Of a stretch of 64,000 nt of DNA, positions 48,913 through 61,259 are shown one piece after another. Below the pieces are notes generated by a model, which was given only the letters and a program-made list of their open reading frames with translations, did no database searches and was not told the DNA's origin. A program made the position numbers and the translations under genes. Within the stretch, counting starts at the first letter, position 1. Each line of letters begins with the position of its first letter. Source of the stretch: Erythrocercus mccallii (Eukaryota; Chordata; Aves; Passeriformes; Dicruridae); contig VZRG01000006.1 of the NCBI GenBank assembly GCA_013397435.1, positions 1,928,430 to 1,992,429 on the forward strand. The letters run 5' to 3'.

Positions 48913-51900
48913 ATACATTTTGTTTCTCACCTTCTGATTAGTGGCATAATTTAAGTATCTATGAAGATGTTTTTAACCAATTTTTTCTTGGAAGTATTTT
49001 ATCCTGTCAGCAGTTCATTTTATCTCGTTCTAACTTTCTTCATCCTGTATGTATGGATTCCTCCTTAAAAAAAGGACTATCCTCCAAGGGTTATCAGATT
49101 TTCACTGCTGTATAGCCTCCATTACTCAAAAATGAAACTGCTGATATGTTACTGCCACTTCAGTCTTCTGTCCTGAACCAGGATGCTACTGATGCAAGAG
49201 TCATTTGTTCTCTTGTAAATTCTCTCACTACTCTAATACGCAATAACAGTTTTAAAGTGCAGCTTGTACATATTCCCCATGTTCACTTTGATTAAGGAGA
49301 GTTCACTGAAGATTTACACAATTCTTGCTTTACTTCACAATTATTATAATTTTTTCATCATTTTTAGATCATATTTCTCCTTTTACTATTTGGTCCTGGA
49401 ATAAGTCTACTATTACATTTTTTCCTAATTCAAGCAGGAATTTCAATCTATGAAGAGTATGTGACACAATGTAACAGCAAAGAATATTTGCTAGCAAAGA
49501 ATATTTGACTATTATTTTCCAGCATGACCTCTCTTCTTTTCACAAATGCAGTGCGCATTCTCTTATTCTGATATTATTGGACTACAATAACAGACAGCAT
49601 GATGATTATTTTCTTTTTAACAAGTTTCCAGCTGGCATATTAAATATTTGTCTTATAAAAGTATATTATTCATCATAAATATGTGTTATTCAAAACTGGG
49701 TATTTTCGTCATACAGGATTTTTTAAAAAATATATAATTACATAGTAGTATTATATGAAAAGTAATTTAATGAAAAACTACCAGTACAGATAGTCTAAAT
49801 CCAGCTGCTTTTCTTTATTTTCCCATTTAATTGAATTTTATACTTTTAGCATTTATTTCCTTGCTTGCCTATATATTTTTACTGTTGTAACAGCCTTTTT
49901 TTATTACAATCCTTGCAAGGAATTAATTATCTCAAACTCTTTTTTCTTTTTTATTGTTTATTTATTTTAATCTTTATTGATGCTTAGTCCTAAAACTTCT
50001 TTAAAAGATTAAGTGCCAGACAAGTAAATATATCTTTCTTCAGATTCCATATTTCTTGAAGAGCTTTCACTTGGGTTTTTTGTTAAATTTAAACAATTTC
50101 TCTTTATGTGAAGCGACTGTCTTTCTGCCTTCCTGCTGTCTGTATACTGCACTCTTTAAAAGGCTGCTTCATTATCTTGCACCTACTTTGCATTCAAGGG
50201 ACTCTAGGATCAGAATCCCCCTGTACACATTTACAAAAGTTTTTTAACTTATACACCAGCTCTCCATCCTGTGTTCTGTAAACCATGAGCCTCTCAAGCA
50301 CAGATCTGTTAGAGGCAGCAGGAACACAGCTATGGCTTGTCTTTGACACCTTTATTTCACAGTTCTCCTTCTTCATGTGGATGCCAGCTGGGGCCTTGTG
50401 TTCCTTCCCGCAGTTCATGCTTCACTTTTATACACTGCAAAACACATCTTCATGTACATATTTGGGTTGGTTGTGAGAGTGGAGAGTAAACAGTACTTAA
50501 TGTGAAATCACCTGTGGATTCCAGATGTTCCTGGAGCTTTTCAGCTGCAAGTACCATTATTTCTGCCCTTGGAACTGTAAGACAATAAATTATTTCACTG
50601 CAGAGGTGAGAGGTCCAGCAGGCCACTTGTCAGACGTAAAAGGTTTTGGAGTAGGCTGTGTAAGAACCAGAGCAGAAGACCTTGCATTTTGGTAAGAGGC
50701 AGATAAAGAGTCCAATTTTGTGTATTTTCTTTTGGGGTAAAGGCAGACTTGTATCCTGTTATTGAGCCTAGAATTGTGGCAATTTGTATTTTAAATATAT
50801 ATTCCTATATATATATTCCTGAACATTTCAGTTCTGTGTCTTCCTCTATGTTCAAGATGGAGATGCATTCCTTTGTGTTAAATTGCTCATAAATTTTGAC
50901 TATTCCTGACAAATATGGGTTTTCAGTCTTTTTAGGAAACAAAAGTTATTTGAAAGCTGTTCCCTCTGATTCTTATTCAGGTTTGTTATGTTTTAGCTCG
51001 ACCAACAGAGTCTAAAGGGGCCATATGTCAGAAGGTTTTCTGAATTCTTGGTTTCTGGACTTACTTTACCCAGGTGTTGGAGCTTTCCATCTATTAATGA
51101 ATGGTGCTCACTCAATGCAGCAGTGAGAGCAGCCAGGCCAGTTCATGAAAATGTTAGATACTTTTAATTTAGAGAAGTTATAACTTCTTAGGCTTAGCTA
51201 TTAAACATATATATTCTACAGCACTATTTGCTAAGAGGTATATTTTGTATGTACATTGCACATATTTATGTGACTATAAATCTTCCGATATGTCCCTAAC
51301 TCATACACGGAGGGCAACACAAGGACATAATTGAAATAATTCTGAAATTCAAATAGCTGTCAAATCTGTGAGTTTTATGTAAAAAACAAAAAAAAGTTTT
51401 TGATGCAAATGAATGTGAAAAATGATCATAGATCCTTTTTGCAATAGGAAATAGTTGATAAATTATGCTTTTTGTTTGCCCCATCTTTCTGAAGTGGGTA
51501 GTTGGTGCAAGAGTGTTGTGTTACAGCTGTTCTGGTCTGCAATGTCAGGTAACAGAAGTGTCATTATTTGTTCTTTTCAAGAGGTAGGACATATATTACT
51601 GATTTGCTGAGCAGCAAAATTGCATCTTCACCATTATCTGAGCTATGTGCAAAGGAATTGAGCTGTGCTTCAGAAATGAGAATTTGGAAAAAAGATATAG
51701 TAAACAAATTATCCGAATGTGTTTGTCCAGATCTCTTTTCTGTGTATTTCTATAGATATTTAAATGTTTGAGGGGTTTTTTTTATTTTAACTCTGCAATC
51801 TATCTAAATACCAGATGATGTATGCATGCAACCTATGAGAATGCAGCAAAACTTAATAAAGATATATTAGGCATAATTAGCTTTCAGAATGCCCAATGAG

Positions 51901-52644
51901 TTTTTCCCAAGCTGGTTCACAGTCTGTGTTTGCCCATGACCAGACACATTGCCATGTAAATCTAATGCACTGCTGATATTTCTCTCTTAATAATATTAAC
52001 CATGCCAAGTGTGCTAATAGATTGGTTTCAAGTTCCTCAAGCTAAATCCCTGATCTGAAGAAGAATCTCTCCCTGCTAAGAGGAAAGTCTGTAGCTAGTA
52101 TCTGTGAAGTGCCTAGCATGGTGTTTGCTTCTAAACGACATTTTTAAATATAATCATATTTTTAAAAATGTTCACTGCATAAATAAGGGGAACTCAAAAG
52201 ACTGCTGATGCAAGAAAAAACACAGTGACATAGTAAGAGATTTGAGAACACAGTCATAGCAAAAAATTTCTAGCATAAAATCCTCATTTTCTGGGAATAG
52301 AATGTAGGTTTTCATTCGGAAAACCCAAATTATATACTAATTTTGCAGGTAAATTGAAAATATTTTAAAATGATGACATAAACGAAAATGGCAGGACAAG
52401 GAAAACGTCAAGGTACTAACAGAAATAGCAGTTGTCAACAGGCACACTACCTTGTGTAGTAATTATCTGTTAATTCAGTAGTCCCTGGCAGCTAATATAT
52501 ATTTACAACTTCTGTCTGAACTTTCATTAGAACTGGGCAATCTTGGGCTCTAAAAGGTTCAGCTCTTTCCATCTGAAGCAGATTCCTATCATCTTTGTTA
52601 TGAGCATGAGCCATGTATGTGGCTTACACATACAATAGGACCAT
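48913..52644. other. Intergenic, AT-rich, nothing recognised
   Basis: No gene or interspersed repeat was recognised in this 3.7 kb, which is strongly AT-rich. It contains a 17-bp-period duplication at 49476-49507 and TA-rich stretches near 50800. The small open frames are chance frames. Confidence 0.6.
49476..49507. repeat. Short direct duplication, period 17
   Basis: AGCAAAGAATATTTG occurs at 49476-49490 and again at 49493-49507, separated by CT. Both copies are identical, suggesting a recent local duplication. Confidence 0.9.
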
Positions 52645-53700
52645 GAATCATAGATTTATAGAATCATAGAATGGTGTAATGTGGAAGGCACCTGTAAAGA
52701 CCATGTAGTCTGACACCCCTATGAGGGGCAGGGACAGCTTTCACTAGATCAGCTTGCTCAAGGCCATGCCTAAAGTGACCTTAAGTACTTCCTTTGGTGG
52801 GGAAACCACAATTTCTCTGGGCAACCTGATCAAAAAAACCCAAAAAAACCACCCCAAAACACCAAACAAAAACAAAACAAAAAACCCAAACAAAAAAAAC
52901 CCCAAAAAACTTACACTATTCAATCTAACCCCCTTTCAGTTTAAAATCATTAGCTCTTGTCATGTTGCTACACATCATAATAAAAAGTCCTTCTGAATTG
53001 TTCTTATAAGCCTCCTCTGTATATTGGTCAAAACACTGTCTCACCAGAGCCTTCTCTTCTCCAGTCTGAGCTCCAGCTCCCTAAGACTCCCTGTAGAGAA
53101 GAGCTGCTCTATCGCTCTGACCATTTTTGTGACCCTCTTCTCAACCTGCTCCAACAGGTCTTTCCCGTGCTGGGGACCCCAGGGCTGGATGCGGTACTCC
53201 AGGTGGGGTCACACAAGAGAAGAGTAGAAAGGGATAATCACCATCCTCGACCTTCTGGCCATTCTTGTGGGATAGCACAGGATAGGGTTGACTTTCTGAG
53301 CTGCAAGTCAACATGGCCATGTCTTGTTGAATTTTTCTTCTCCCGGTATCCCCAAGTACTTCTCTCAACCCATCCATTCCCCAAACTGTCTGGATACTGG
53401 GCTTTGGCCTGACCCCAGTGCAGGGCCTTGGACTTGCCCTTGTTGAGCTACATGAGTTTCTCATGGGCCCACTCCAGGTCCCTCTGGATGGAATCCCTGC
53501 CTTCTAGCAAATTAACTGCACCACTGTGTTCGGTGTCCCTCACATGCTGAGGGTGCATTCAGTCTCACTGTCTGTCATTAATAAAGATATTGAAAGGTAC
53601 CAGTATCAGTCCCCTGAGGGAGGACATATTTTACTGATCTCCACTGAGCCATTAACTGCACCTCTTCGGATGCAACCATCCATCTAATTCTTTCAAGAAC
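52645..53700 (-). mobile_element. CR1 LINE fragment, about 1 kb
   Basis: This is the longest CR1 in the window, inserted on the minus strand. The 3' tail is at the left as inverted ATTCTATGATTC (GAATCATAG twice at 52645-52672), followed by the inverted CR1 3' UTR and the end of the second reading frame. Landmarks include CTTCTCTTCTCCAGTCTGAG at 53049 and CCAGGGCTGGATGCGGTACT near 53179, both typical of bird CR1. An A/C-rich low-complexity stretch at 52832-52915 interrupts the 3' part. The reading frame is broken, so this copy is dead. The 107-aa frame at 53141-53464 is a remnant of the CR1 frame on its own strand. Confidence 0.9.
52832..52915. repeat. A/C-rich low-complexity tract inside CR1
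   Basis: About 84 bp composed almost only of A and C (AAAAAACCCAAAAAAACC-like units). It sits within the CR1 where continuous 3' UTR sequence is expected, so it expanded or was inserted after the CR1 landed. Confidence 0.8.
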
Positions 53701-56700
53701 TTCCCCAGGAGAAGAGGATGTGCATGGGTGGGTTTACAACTGAATGAGTTGTGAAGGGGAGGGCCATTGGCATGATAAAAAGCACCATCCCACCTTTCAG
53801 GATCTGTCTCTTATTGGCCTCAAAGCTCAGCTTGCAACCTCTGGTGTGGTTGTTCACCCCATCTGTCTTATGCAGACCTGAGTCTTACACACCTCAAAAC
53901 TCACATCCTTACCCTCTGGGGGTGTAAACCTGGTTTCAGCAAAGCACCCTGTGGTTTTTTTTGGTCATTAACATTTCAGTCTCTCCCAATAACCAGCTCT
54001 TGCTGAAAGATACAAAGTTTCTTTGTCCCCAAAGAAACTAAGAAGAAACTTCTTTAATTCTATTTCAAATTAGCTACAGATTTTAAACTCAGCAGGTTGG
54101 TTTTATTTCAGGTAAAGGTCTCGTATGCATTAAAGAAAGACACACCATCTGTGCTGCATAAATCACTGCCTTGACTACACCTTTAATTATTCAGACCTTG
54201 GTCTCTTTGCCTGCCTAGACCTTGTATGAGGGAACAGCCTTTGTTATGCTGATGACAGGAAGGTTCTGTTTCAGGTAAGAAGAGATTTCCCACTGCATGG
54301 CTTTTGTTTATGGCTACAAAAATAGACTGCTTCATTTGATACATTGTTTTAATGTGGCTTAAAACCACCAATTCTTATGTAGGAGATGGACTGAATATGA
54401 GACAAGAAAGAGATGAGTCTCTTTTTCATCTCTCTTTCCTTTTAAGTCTTTTATAGCCTTATGTCTAGTGAAATGGAAGCAAACCCACTTCCTCCATAGC
54501 CTGAATAGAATGGGGACTAACATGATTATTCTGCAGCCTTTGAAAGTGTAGCTCATGTCCATATTCAGCTCCCACCAACCTAATAGATTGATATATTCTC
54601 TTTTCCTGAGGCCTTTGTGTCATTGCAGTGTTGATGGCCCTCTCTGCAGTTGCTTTGCAACTGAAAGCTCCGTGGAGCATATGGCATCTGCTGACCAAAG
54701 ATGCTATTCACTTAATTTTAATTCTGTGAATCCAGCTTTCCAAGAGGGAAAATTCAAACTACAGAAGTTGCTAAAAATCATTTATTTTTTCTGCCTCCTT
54801 CCCCTGCATTGCACAGTATCAAATTCAGTGAACTGTGAATGAGAATGCAGTCCTCCCACAGCACCCTCTGCTCCTACCATATGGCTTTTGCAATGTCCCT
54901 CACAAGACTTCTCAATCCATGTGCTGTCTAATGGCTGGGTCAGACCAGGAACACACTGAAAACAACCAGTGGCAAGAATAATCTCTTTGGGGCTGTGCTC
55001 CCTGGCACAAGCTGTGGATGTGGTAATCCTCTTGGCAGCTTTATCTCCACTGGCAGCTGTTGAAGAGAATGGAGGGGGCTTCAGTTCATACTGACCCTAC
55101 ATTCACCACCAAAGTCAGAACAAAGTCAGGAGAACCCAGAAAGGCCACTCTTGCAATTCCTTTTCCTCCATGGTTTCCCAATTTGTGCATTTTAGGTGCT
55201 TTGAAAAGGATACATGGGATGGAAAGCCTTTTTTTCTTTCTTTTTCTTGAAGCAATAAATAGATATTTCTGCTTTTATGGAGCATATTCTCTTTGCGATT
55301 AAAAATTTCTCCACATTTCATAATCCATCCAGGCACAGGAATTATGATTAAAAAAGTCACAACTCAAGGTCTTTTATAAAAGCTTCTGTGGGTGAGCAGT
55401 TCTTATACCATTATAGACACTAACCCCACACCAATATAAATAACTCAAAGCCAAATATTCATCTACCAGCTCACAATTCCCCGTGACAAGTGCAACATTT
55501 AATAAAATTCAGAAAACAGTGCCACAAAAGTGTGGAAAATAGTCAAAAAGCCAGAGCACAGAACAGACAGAATGTTCTAGGCTGGGGCAGCCATAATTTT
55601 ATATATTGGAGGTTAAATGATTTTTTTTTTTCATGTACACACTCTAAGAAGGTCAGTGCACATTAAAAAAAGCATACTGTGTTTTCAGATGATAAAAATT
55701 CACATCTCTGATCTTTTCCAAGATGATTAAAAGGCAGAATATAGAAAGGCAGATACTATTTGCAAGTTATATTTCAGGTTCATGAGTATGTTTTTTTAGA
55801 GAAATGTGGTGTAAAAGTGTGTTAAAACCTAACTCCCCAGATTCTAAGCAAATCTAAATAATAATGGTTTCTTAAAATTAGTCTCTAATGAAATATGGCC
55901 TATAACAGATGAGAGTATATTTTAAAAAAAATCCCTCTGAACAAAACTGTTCTGCAATATATATTTTCTCATTGAATGCTGTCAATGTCACCCTCCCCAG
56001 TGACTTTGTTTAGTAGTTCTCTAAGGCAAAATTGCTGAGAAGTAGTTACCTTATTTTCATATATATTGATAGCTCTAGTATTCTGGAGTATTTATTTTGT
56101 GACAAAAATCAGCTTGAAATATTTTTTCTGATTACCTGAAAACATCATGGTGGAGTTAATCTGCTGAATCCTCTTATCATAATAAACACATCTTAAAAGG
56201 ATAGATTGCACTTTAAAAATTTATATTTCTTTTTTCACCAACAATTAAAATGGAAAAAAAAAATTAAAAAATACAAACCCCCAAACATACAGCCAAAATC
56301 TAATACCTTCTCCCTTCTACTCCCACCAAAAGAAAGAAAAAAAAAAAATCAAAGAAGCCTGAACAACTACTGCCCTTGTGCTTTGAATATTAATAGGGGC
56401 TGTCCTCTGGACTCCATCTGACAAGACCAGGAATGGACATCACTGTAAAAAGAACTTATATTCCTTGACAGACTTACTAACCTCTGATTTTTACTGTGAC
56501 CCTCTTCCTGAAGTTTCCACTCCCTAACAGAAATGACTGAAGAGGTTGTGTTATAGTACCAGAAACCAAAGCTGCCTGTGAAAAACATGGATTAGTACAA
56601 AGATTCCCTCACTGCCTGCTTTTGGAGCACAAGCTGGGGTCCTCCTGATGATTTGACTTGCCCACTCACCTGGCACTACTCTTCATTGCTGCAGCACAAC

Positions 56701-58369
56701 ACTCCACTGTGACATGGGGAGCTTTGGCCACAGGCCTTTTCTGCTCCTGTAAATAAGGGATTAAGGGATGCAAAAACATATTTTCATCCCTCCAGTGGCT
56801 ATTGTGAAGCTAAGCCAATTTCAAACCTAAAATGAACTATCAAATTTTTTTTTAATGATTGAAGAATAATGTTGTATCAAGTAAAAAATTTAAGGAGAAA
56901 AAATGCAGTAAATTAAATACTAATGATCTGTATGATTGAGTTAAAGCTACAGGTAGAATATTTCCATTACCTTGATTATGATAAGGTCCATAGTGCATTC
57001 TTCAAGTTCTGATTAATAGCACTTTTTAATGCATCTAGCAAATTAAAATGCAAAAAATACGGTGCATTAATCATGCCCACTGGTCTGCAAATTTCATCTC
57101 TCATTATTGGGAAAGGGAGAAGACAGTGAATTACAGCTGTTGTGGTTTATGATGATAATGATGGTTTTTGACATTATTATGTACTTTTACAGACATGATT
57201 GAAGTCCAGGTTGAGGGGACTTGGCAAATGTGATTCTTCAGAGTGAGAAAAAAATCATCATGAGCCCTCTGCATGTGTGTTGGAAATGCTGAAACTCAAA
57301 TTGACTATTGAGATATTCTGAGAGTTCGTATTTATAAATAATAAATGCAGCCACATTAAATGTAATCCTAGACTGTTCTTCTTAAAACATAGCTTTCCAA
57401 AGATGTGCAAAACCACTTTCAAAGACATGAAATTCTGCTGTTGAATTAACTGACACTGCAAGTGGCGAGATGTTTTGTTTGAATGTTTCTGTGTGTTGCC
57501 ATTGGGGAAATCTACTGAAACAAGTTCACAAAGGCTCCTTAGCCCACAGGTGTCCTGAAACAGGACTTGTGTTGCACCAATCCATTCATTGATCCAGGCT
57601 TCTCCTCCTGCAGCTACATGTTTTCTTTCTAGATAGGCATAAGAACCTCAAGAAATCTAGGAATTAGGCAGATAAGGCTTTCATGCTTCAAGTTTTTTCA
57701 GCTGTGCTCTGCCCTGCTACTCTCACTTCAGTAAATTATGAGCACATGCACAAATGCTTAACAAAGTATTTCCTGGTTCAGCATTACAGGAGAGCCATAT
57801 CTCAAAGGAGAAAGCCCTTTTGTGAAGTGCAATTACAGTAATGGATTAGGTTGATGTTTGGCAAATGTGTTCTTCAATTGTGTGTCACTGTAGAAAGCTG
57901 ATTAACTCATAGTGACAAGAGGTTTACTTGACACTGCTAGCTCTGCCATCTCTCTGTTTATAGTGCTAGTCAGATAACTTATTTCCTCAAAACATTAGTT
58001 ATAAAAAATCCCTCATTGTGAGTATAAAAAATAAATATCACCCAAAGGGATAACTTGCCAATCATGGCTTCATTTACAATAAATACTCATGTCAGCTGGA
58101 CATGAATTCTCCATTAAAAACAGTAATTTGGTGAAGTGAACAGGATTCCAGGGCTGATAGGTGTTGCAGGCATCCTGCTTGGTTACAGCTGTAGAAAAGC
58201 CCACTTTCAGTGCCTCTTATCTGGACAGTGCAGCTTTCAGAGGCATTTGTGCCTTCTGGACTCAGAGATATAAAGTTGCATAAATAACTCCAGCCTCAGT
58301 GCTCCAAGGTAGAATAAGGAGATTACTGGGGTTTTTTGAGTTGTTTTTTTTTTAAAGAGGGAAACTGAC
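53701..58369. other. Intergenic, nothing recognised
   Basis: About 4.7 kb without a supportable gene or clear repeat. Sequence at 53700-53990 directly after the long CR1 is moderately GC-rich and may be more old repeat. A-rich low-complexity sequence lies at 56230-56350. The open frames here are short and carry no recognisable domain. Confidence 0.55.
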
Positions 58370-58994
58370 TGACCGACATTTAGGAGAAAATTAATTTTTT
58401 TCCCCCTACCCGGGTTAAGACCTGGCCAACAATCAAGCCCCAGTGCAGAAACTCACTCGCTCCTCAACGAGCAAGATGAGGGAGAGAACTGGAATGGTAA
58501 AAGACAGAAAACTTTTGAGTTGAGATAAAGAAATTTTAATAGGGAAAGCAAAAGCCATGCATACAAGCAAAGTAAAGCAAGGAATTAATTCACTGCTTCC
58601 CGTGGCAGGTAGGTGCTCAGCCATCTCCAAGAGAGCAGGGCCTCATCACACGTAACAGTGACTTGTGAAAACAAACACCACTACTCCAAATTTCCCCCCA
58701 ACCTCCTTCTTCCACTCACTTTTTAAACTGAACATGATGTCATATGGTTTAGAATATTTGTTTGGGTCACCTGTCCTAGCTGTGTCTCCTCCCAACCTGT
58801 CACACATCCCCAGGTCCCCCACCAGTGTGGCTGTATGAAAAGCAAAGACAGGCCTTGGCTCTGTGTAAGCCCTGCTCAACAATAAAAAACCCCATCTCTG
58901 TATTATCAACCCTGTGTTCAGCACGAATCCAAAACATTGCCTCACAGTAGCCACTGTGAAGAGAACTAACTCTACACCAGCCAAAACCAGCATA
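58370..58994 (-). mobile_element. Endogenous retrovirus ERVL-type LTR (solo or truncated)
   Basis: Read on the minus strand from 58994, the sequence begins TATGCTGGTTTTGGCTGG, a one-base variant of the TGTGCTGGTTTTGG start of the common bird ERVL LTR. It then follows that LTR through the block with inverted GGTGACCC near 58765, the AACATGATGTCATATGGTTT block at 58729-58748, and CCATCTCCAAGAGAGCAGGG near 58621. An ATTAAA polyadenylation-type signal lies at 58535-58540 on the minus strand. The left boundary is approximate and no target-site duplication was found. No adjoining gag, pol or env was recognised. The open frames at 58433-58630 and 58646-59026 are shadows of the LTR. Confidence 0.78.
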
Positions 58995-61024
58995 CCCTCA
59001 AAATTAAAGAGAAAATAAAAGAACAAGAGAAACTCTATAACTATGTAAATTATGTTGAATCAAGCACTTCTTCAAATATGATTGCAAGTTGTACTACTCA
59101 GTACCTGAATAATTCCCCTTCAGGACAATTATTTTTCCTGGTTGCCTAGAGAAGGAGATTTGTTTCATGCTACAGAACAGCAGTGTATATCCTAAAAGCC
59201 TATTTTGAGATATACAAGCCAGGAATTGCACATCAGGTTAACAATCTCTTACCCTGATGTCCCAAGAGAATCTGACAGCTCAGTACTTTGTACATGGTGA
59301 CAGTAATATCACGGACAACAAAAGAACAAGAGCAAAGCAAAGGAAGTGTTAATCCAAGTGCTCTGGATTTTCCTTCATCACAAAACAGGGTAGAGACCAC
59401 AGGTTTATCCAAATTGCAGCTTCTCAGGGGATTTCCATCGGTTAGTATCTTCTGGGTTTGAGTGACCATGTTCCACTCAAAATACATTCATGCATCAAAT
59501 AAACTATATCTATTCATTACCCTGTGCCTCATTTCCCATTTGGCAACTCTATACATACATCTTTCTGTCCTTATCTGTGGTCTCTGCTCATAAAATACAT
59601 GTTGAAGGACATCTGTAATTAACAATGTGTGACTAGTGAGCTGCAGATAATCATGCTCTCTGGGGAAAATAAATTATAAGAAATGACAGATTATTTCAGC
59701 CAAATATGGTTCTTAATTATATTTATAATTTGACCACTTCATGCACATACAAAATACATCAAACTCATAATGATAAGAAGCAGACAATGGCCCCCAAATA
59801 TACAAAGAAGCATTTTAAATAACATTGTGGTAAATGCACATTTGTGCATATCCTTCCAAAATACATTGTCACTCTTTCTCTTCTTCCATAGATGTCAGAG
59901 CACTTTTTGAACAAGACCTTGTAGTTCTGAATTCTCACAGGCATTGCAACCATGAAACAAGTAAAATGTAAGCTAAAAATTTATGTTTTAAAAGAGAAAT
60001 AAAGAGGTGATGCAATTCTCCACATGTAAACACTAAAGGGATGGGTAGCTAAAAATATACACTCTCATATTAAATCAAAAATCCTGATTTCCATATAACA
60101 TGATTTCCACCTGAAATCTTAGAGAATGAGACACAAAGTTATATTTGTTGCATGAGGCTGAGATGCTATAATTCCTTTCTAATAGTTCATTACTGATACG
60201 TTTAGCGTTAGGTACTTGGAAATCAATCAAAAAATAAAAAATAACTCCCATTGTTCTTTAGAAGAAGGGGACTCCATAGTTCATCAGAGAAGGATTTTAA
60301 AAGTTTTTCACCAAGGGTATCAGTGAGTTTTGTGTAGGGGATTAAGGTTAGATCAGGGATGCTTGTTCTATGTATATTCTCTGCCACAACTCTCAATGCT
60401 GGTGCTTTCCATACAGCTGTAAACAAATAGGAGATCCTAAGTGCAACTAAGTTCCATTAAACTGTCCCAGAAACATGAGTTTATCCAGTCTTGTCTCTCA
60501 GATCGAAACTAGCAACTGCATGAATTCATGCAAAGGTCTGCAGAATGTCCAGTCCCATCTCTTAGAGAGATGTAGCTAAAGGAAGTGCAAACTCTCAGAT
60601 ACACTGATTCCCGTAACAGGCTGATGAAGATTCCTCTGCTGCTATGCCCACACCAGGTGAAACCCTGTTTTCCTCACATTCTGGTTGCTGACAGTGTGCC
60701 ATGTGTTCCTTCCAAACACAGGGTCAGTCTCTGATTCCAGAGGAGCACAGCAAAGCTCGCTGGTCCTGCCAGCAGCTGTGAGTTCCTCTCACAAGCAGCC
60801 TGTTTGGGAAACACTGGGTTAGCACTGATGGCTGCATTTGGTAACACAGCAAACCACAAATCTCTGTTACCCATGCTGTTAATTCCCACTCTCCCCAGAC
60901 TGGAAGCTCAACATGAAACTCCTTGTAGGTGATGAATTCCTATGTATATTTTCTTCATGGCATAAAAATTTGGATGAGCTTGACTATTTCCCCTATTGGC
61001 ATCATGTTCTTATTTTAGGAGTTA
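58995..61024. other. Intergenic, nothing recognised
   Basis: AT-rich sequence between an ERVL LTR and the SEMA3E 3' flank. A slightly GC-richer stretch at 60600-60900 has no recognisable coding or repeat identity. The short open frames here show no family resemblance. Confidence 0.6.
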
Positions 61025-61046
61025 ACTCATTTGTGACTCATTTGTG
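61025..61046. repeat. Perfect 11-bp tandem duplication
   Basis: ACTCATTTGTG is present twice, back to back, at 61025-61035 and 61036-61046. It is a short local duplication with no known function. Confidence 0.9.
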
Positions 61047-61227
61047 TTTACATTTAACTTGTATTTATGCTTAGCTTGTGTTTAACTTCCCTTTCTTATT
61101 TTAAATTTTCAATTTAAAAAATCCCAGTTCCAATTCATATTGTAATATTAAATTTCTCAGGTATTGAAATGCTACGTTTTCCACATTTTCTGGATCTGGT
61201 TTCTTAAAGCAAGCTTTTCTTAAAGAA

Positions 61228-61255
61228 ATATATATATATACATATATATATATAT
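61228..61255. repeat. (TA)n microsatellite
   Basis: About 28 bp of alternating A and T with a single C interruption, followed by T-rich runs at 61261-61285. It is self-complementary and a likely length polymorphism. Confidence 0.9.
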
Positions 61256-61259
61256 GTTA

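Noticed and set aside
58646..59026. 126-aa open frame resembling a membrane protein start
   Set aside because: It overlaps the ERVL LTR boundary and comes from LTR sequence; the hydrophobic look is due to T-rich codons.
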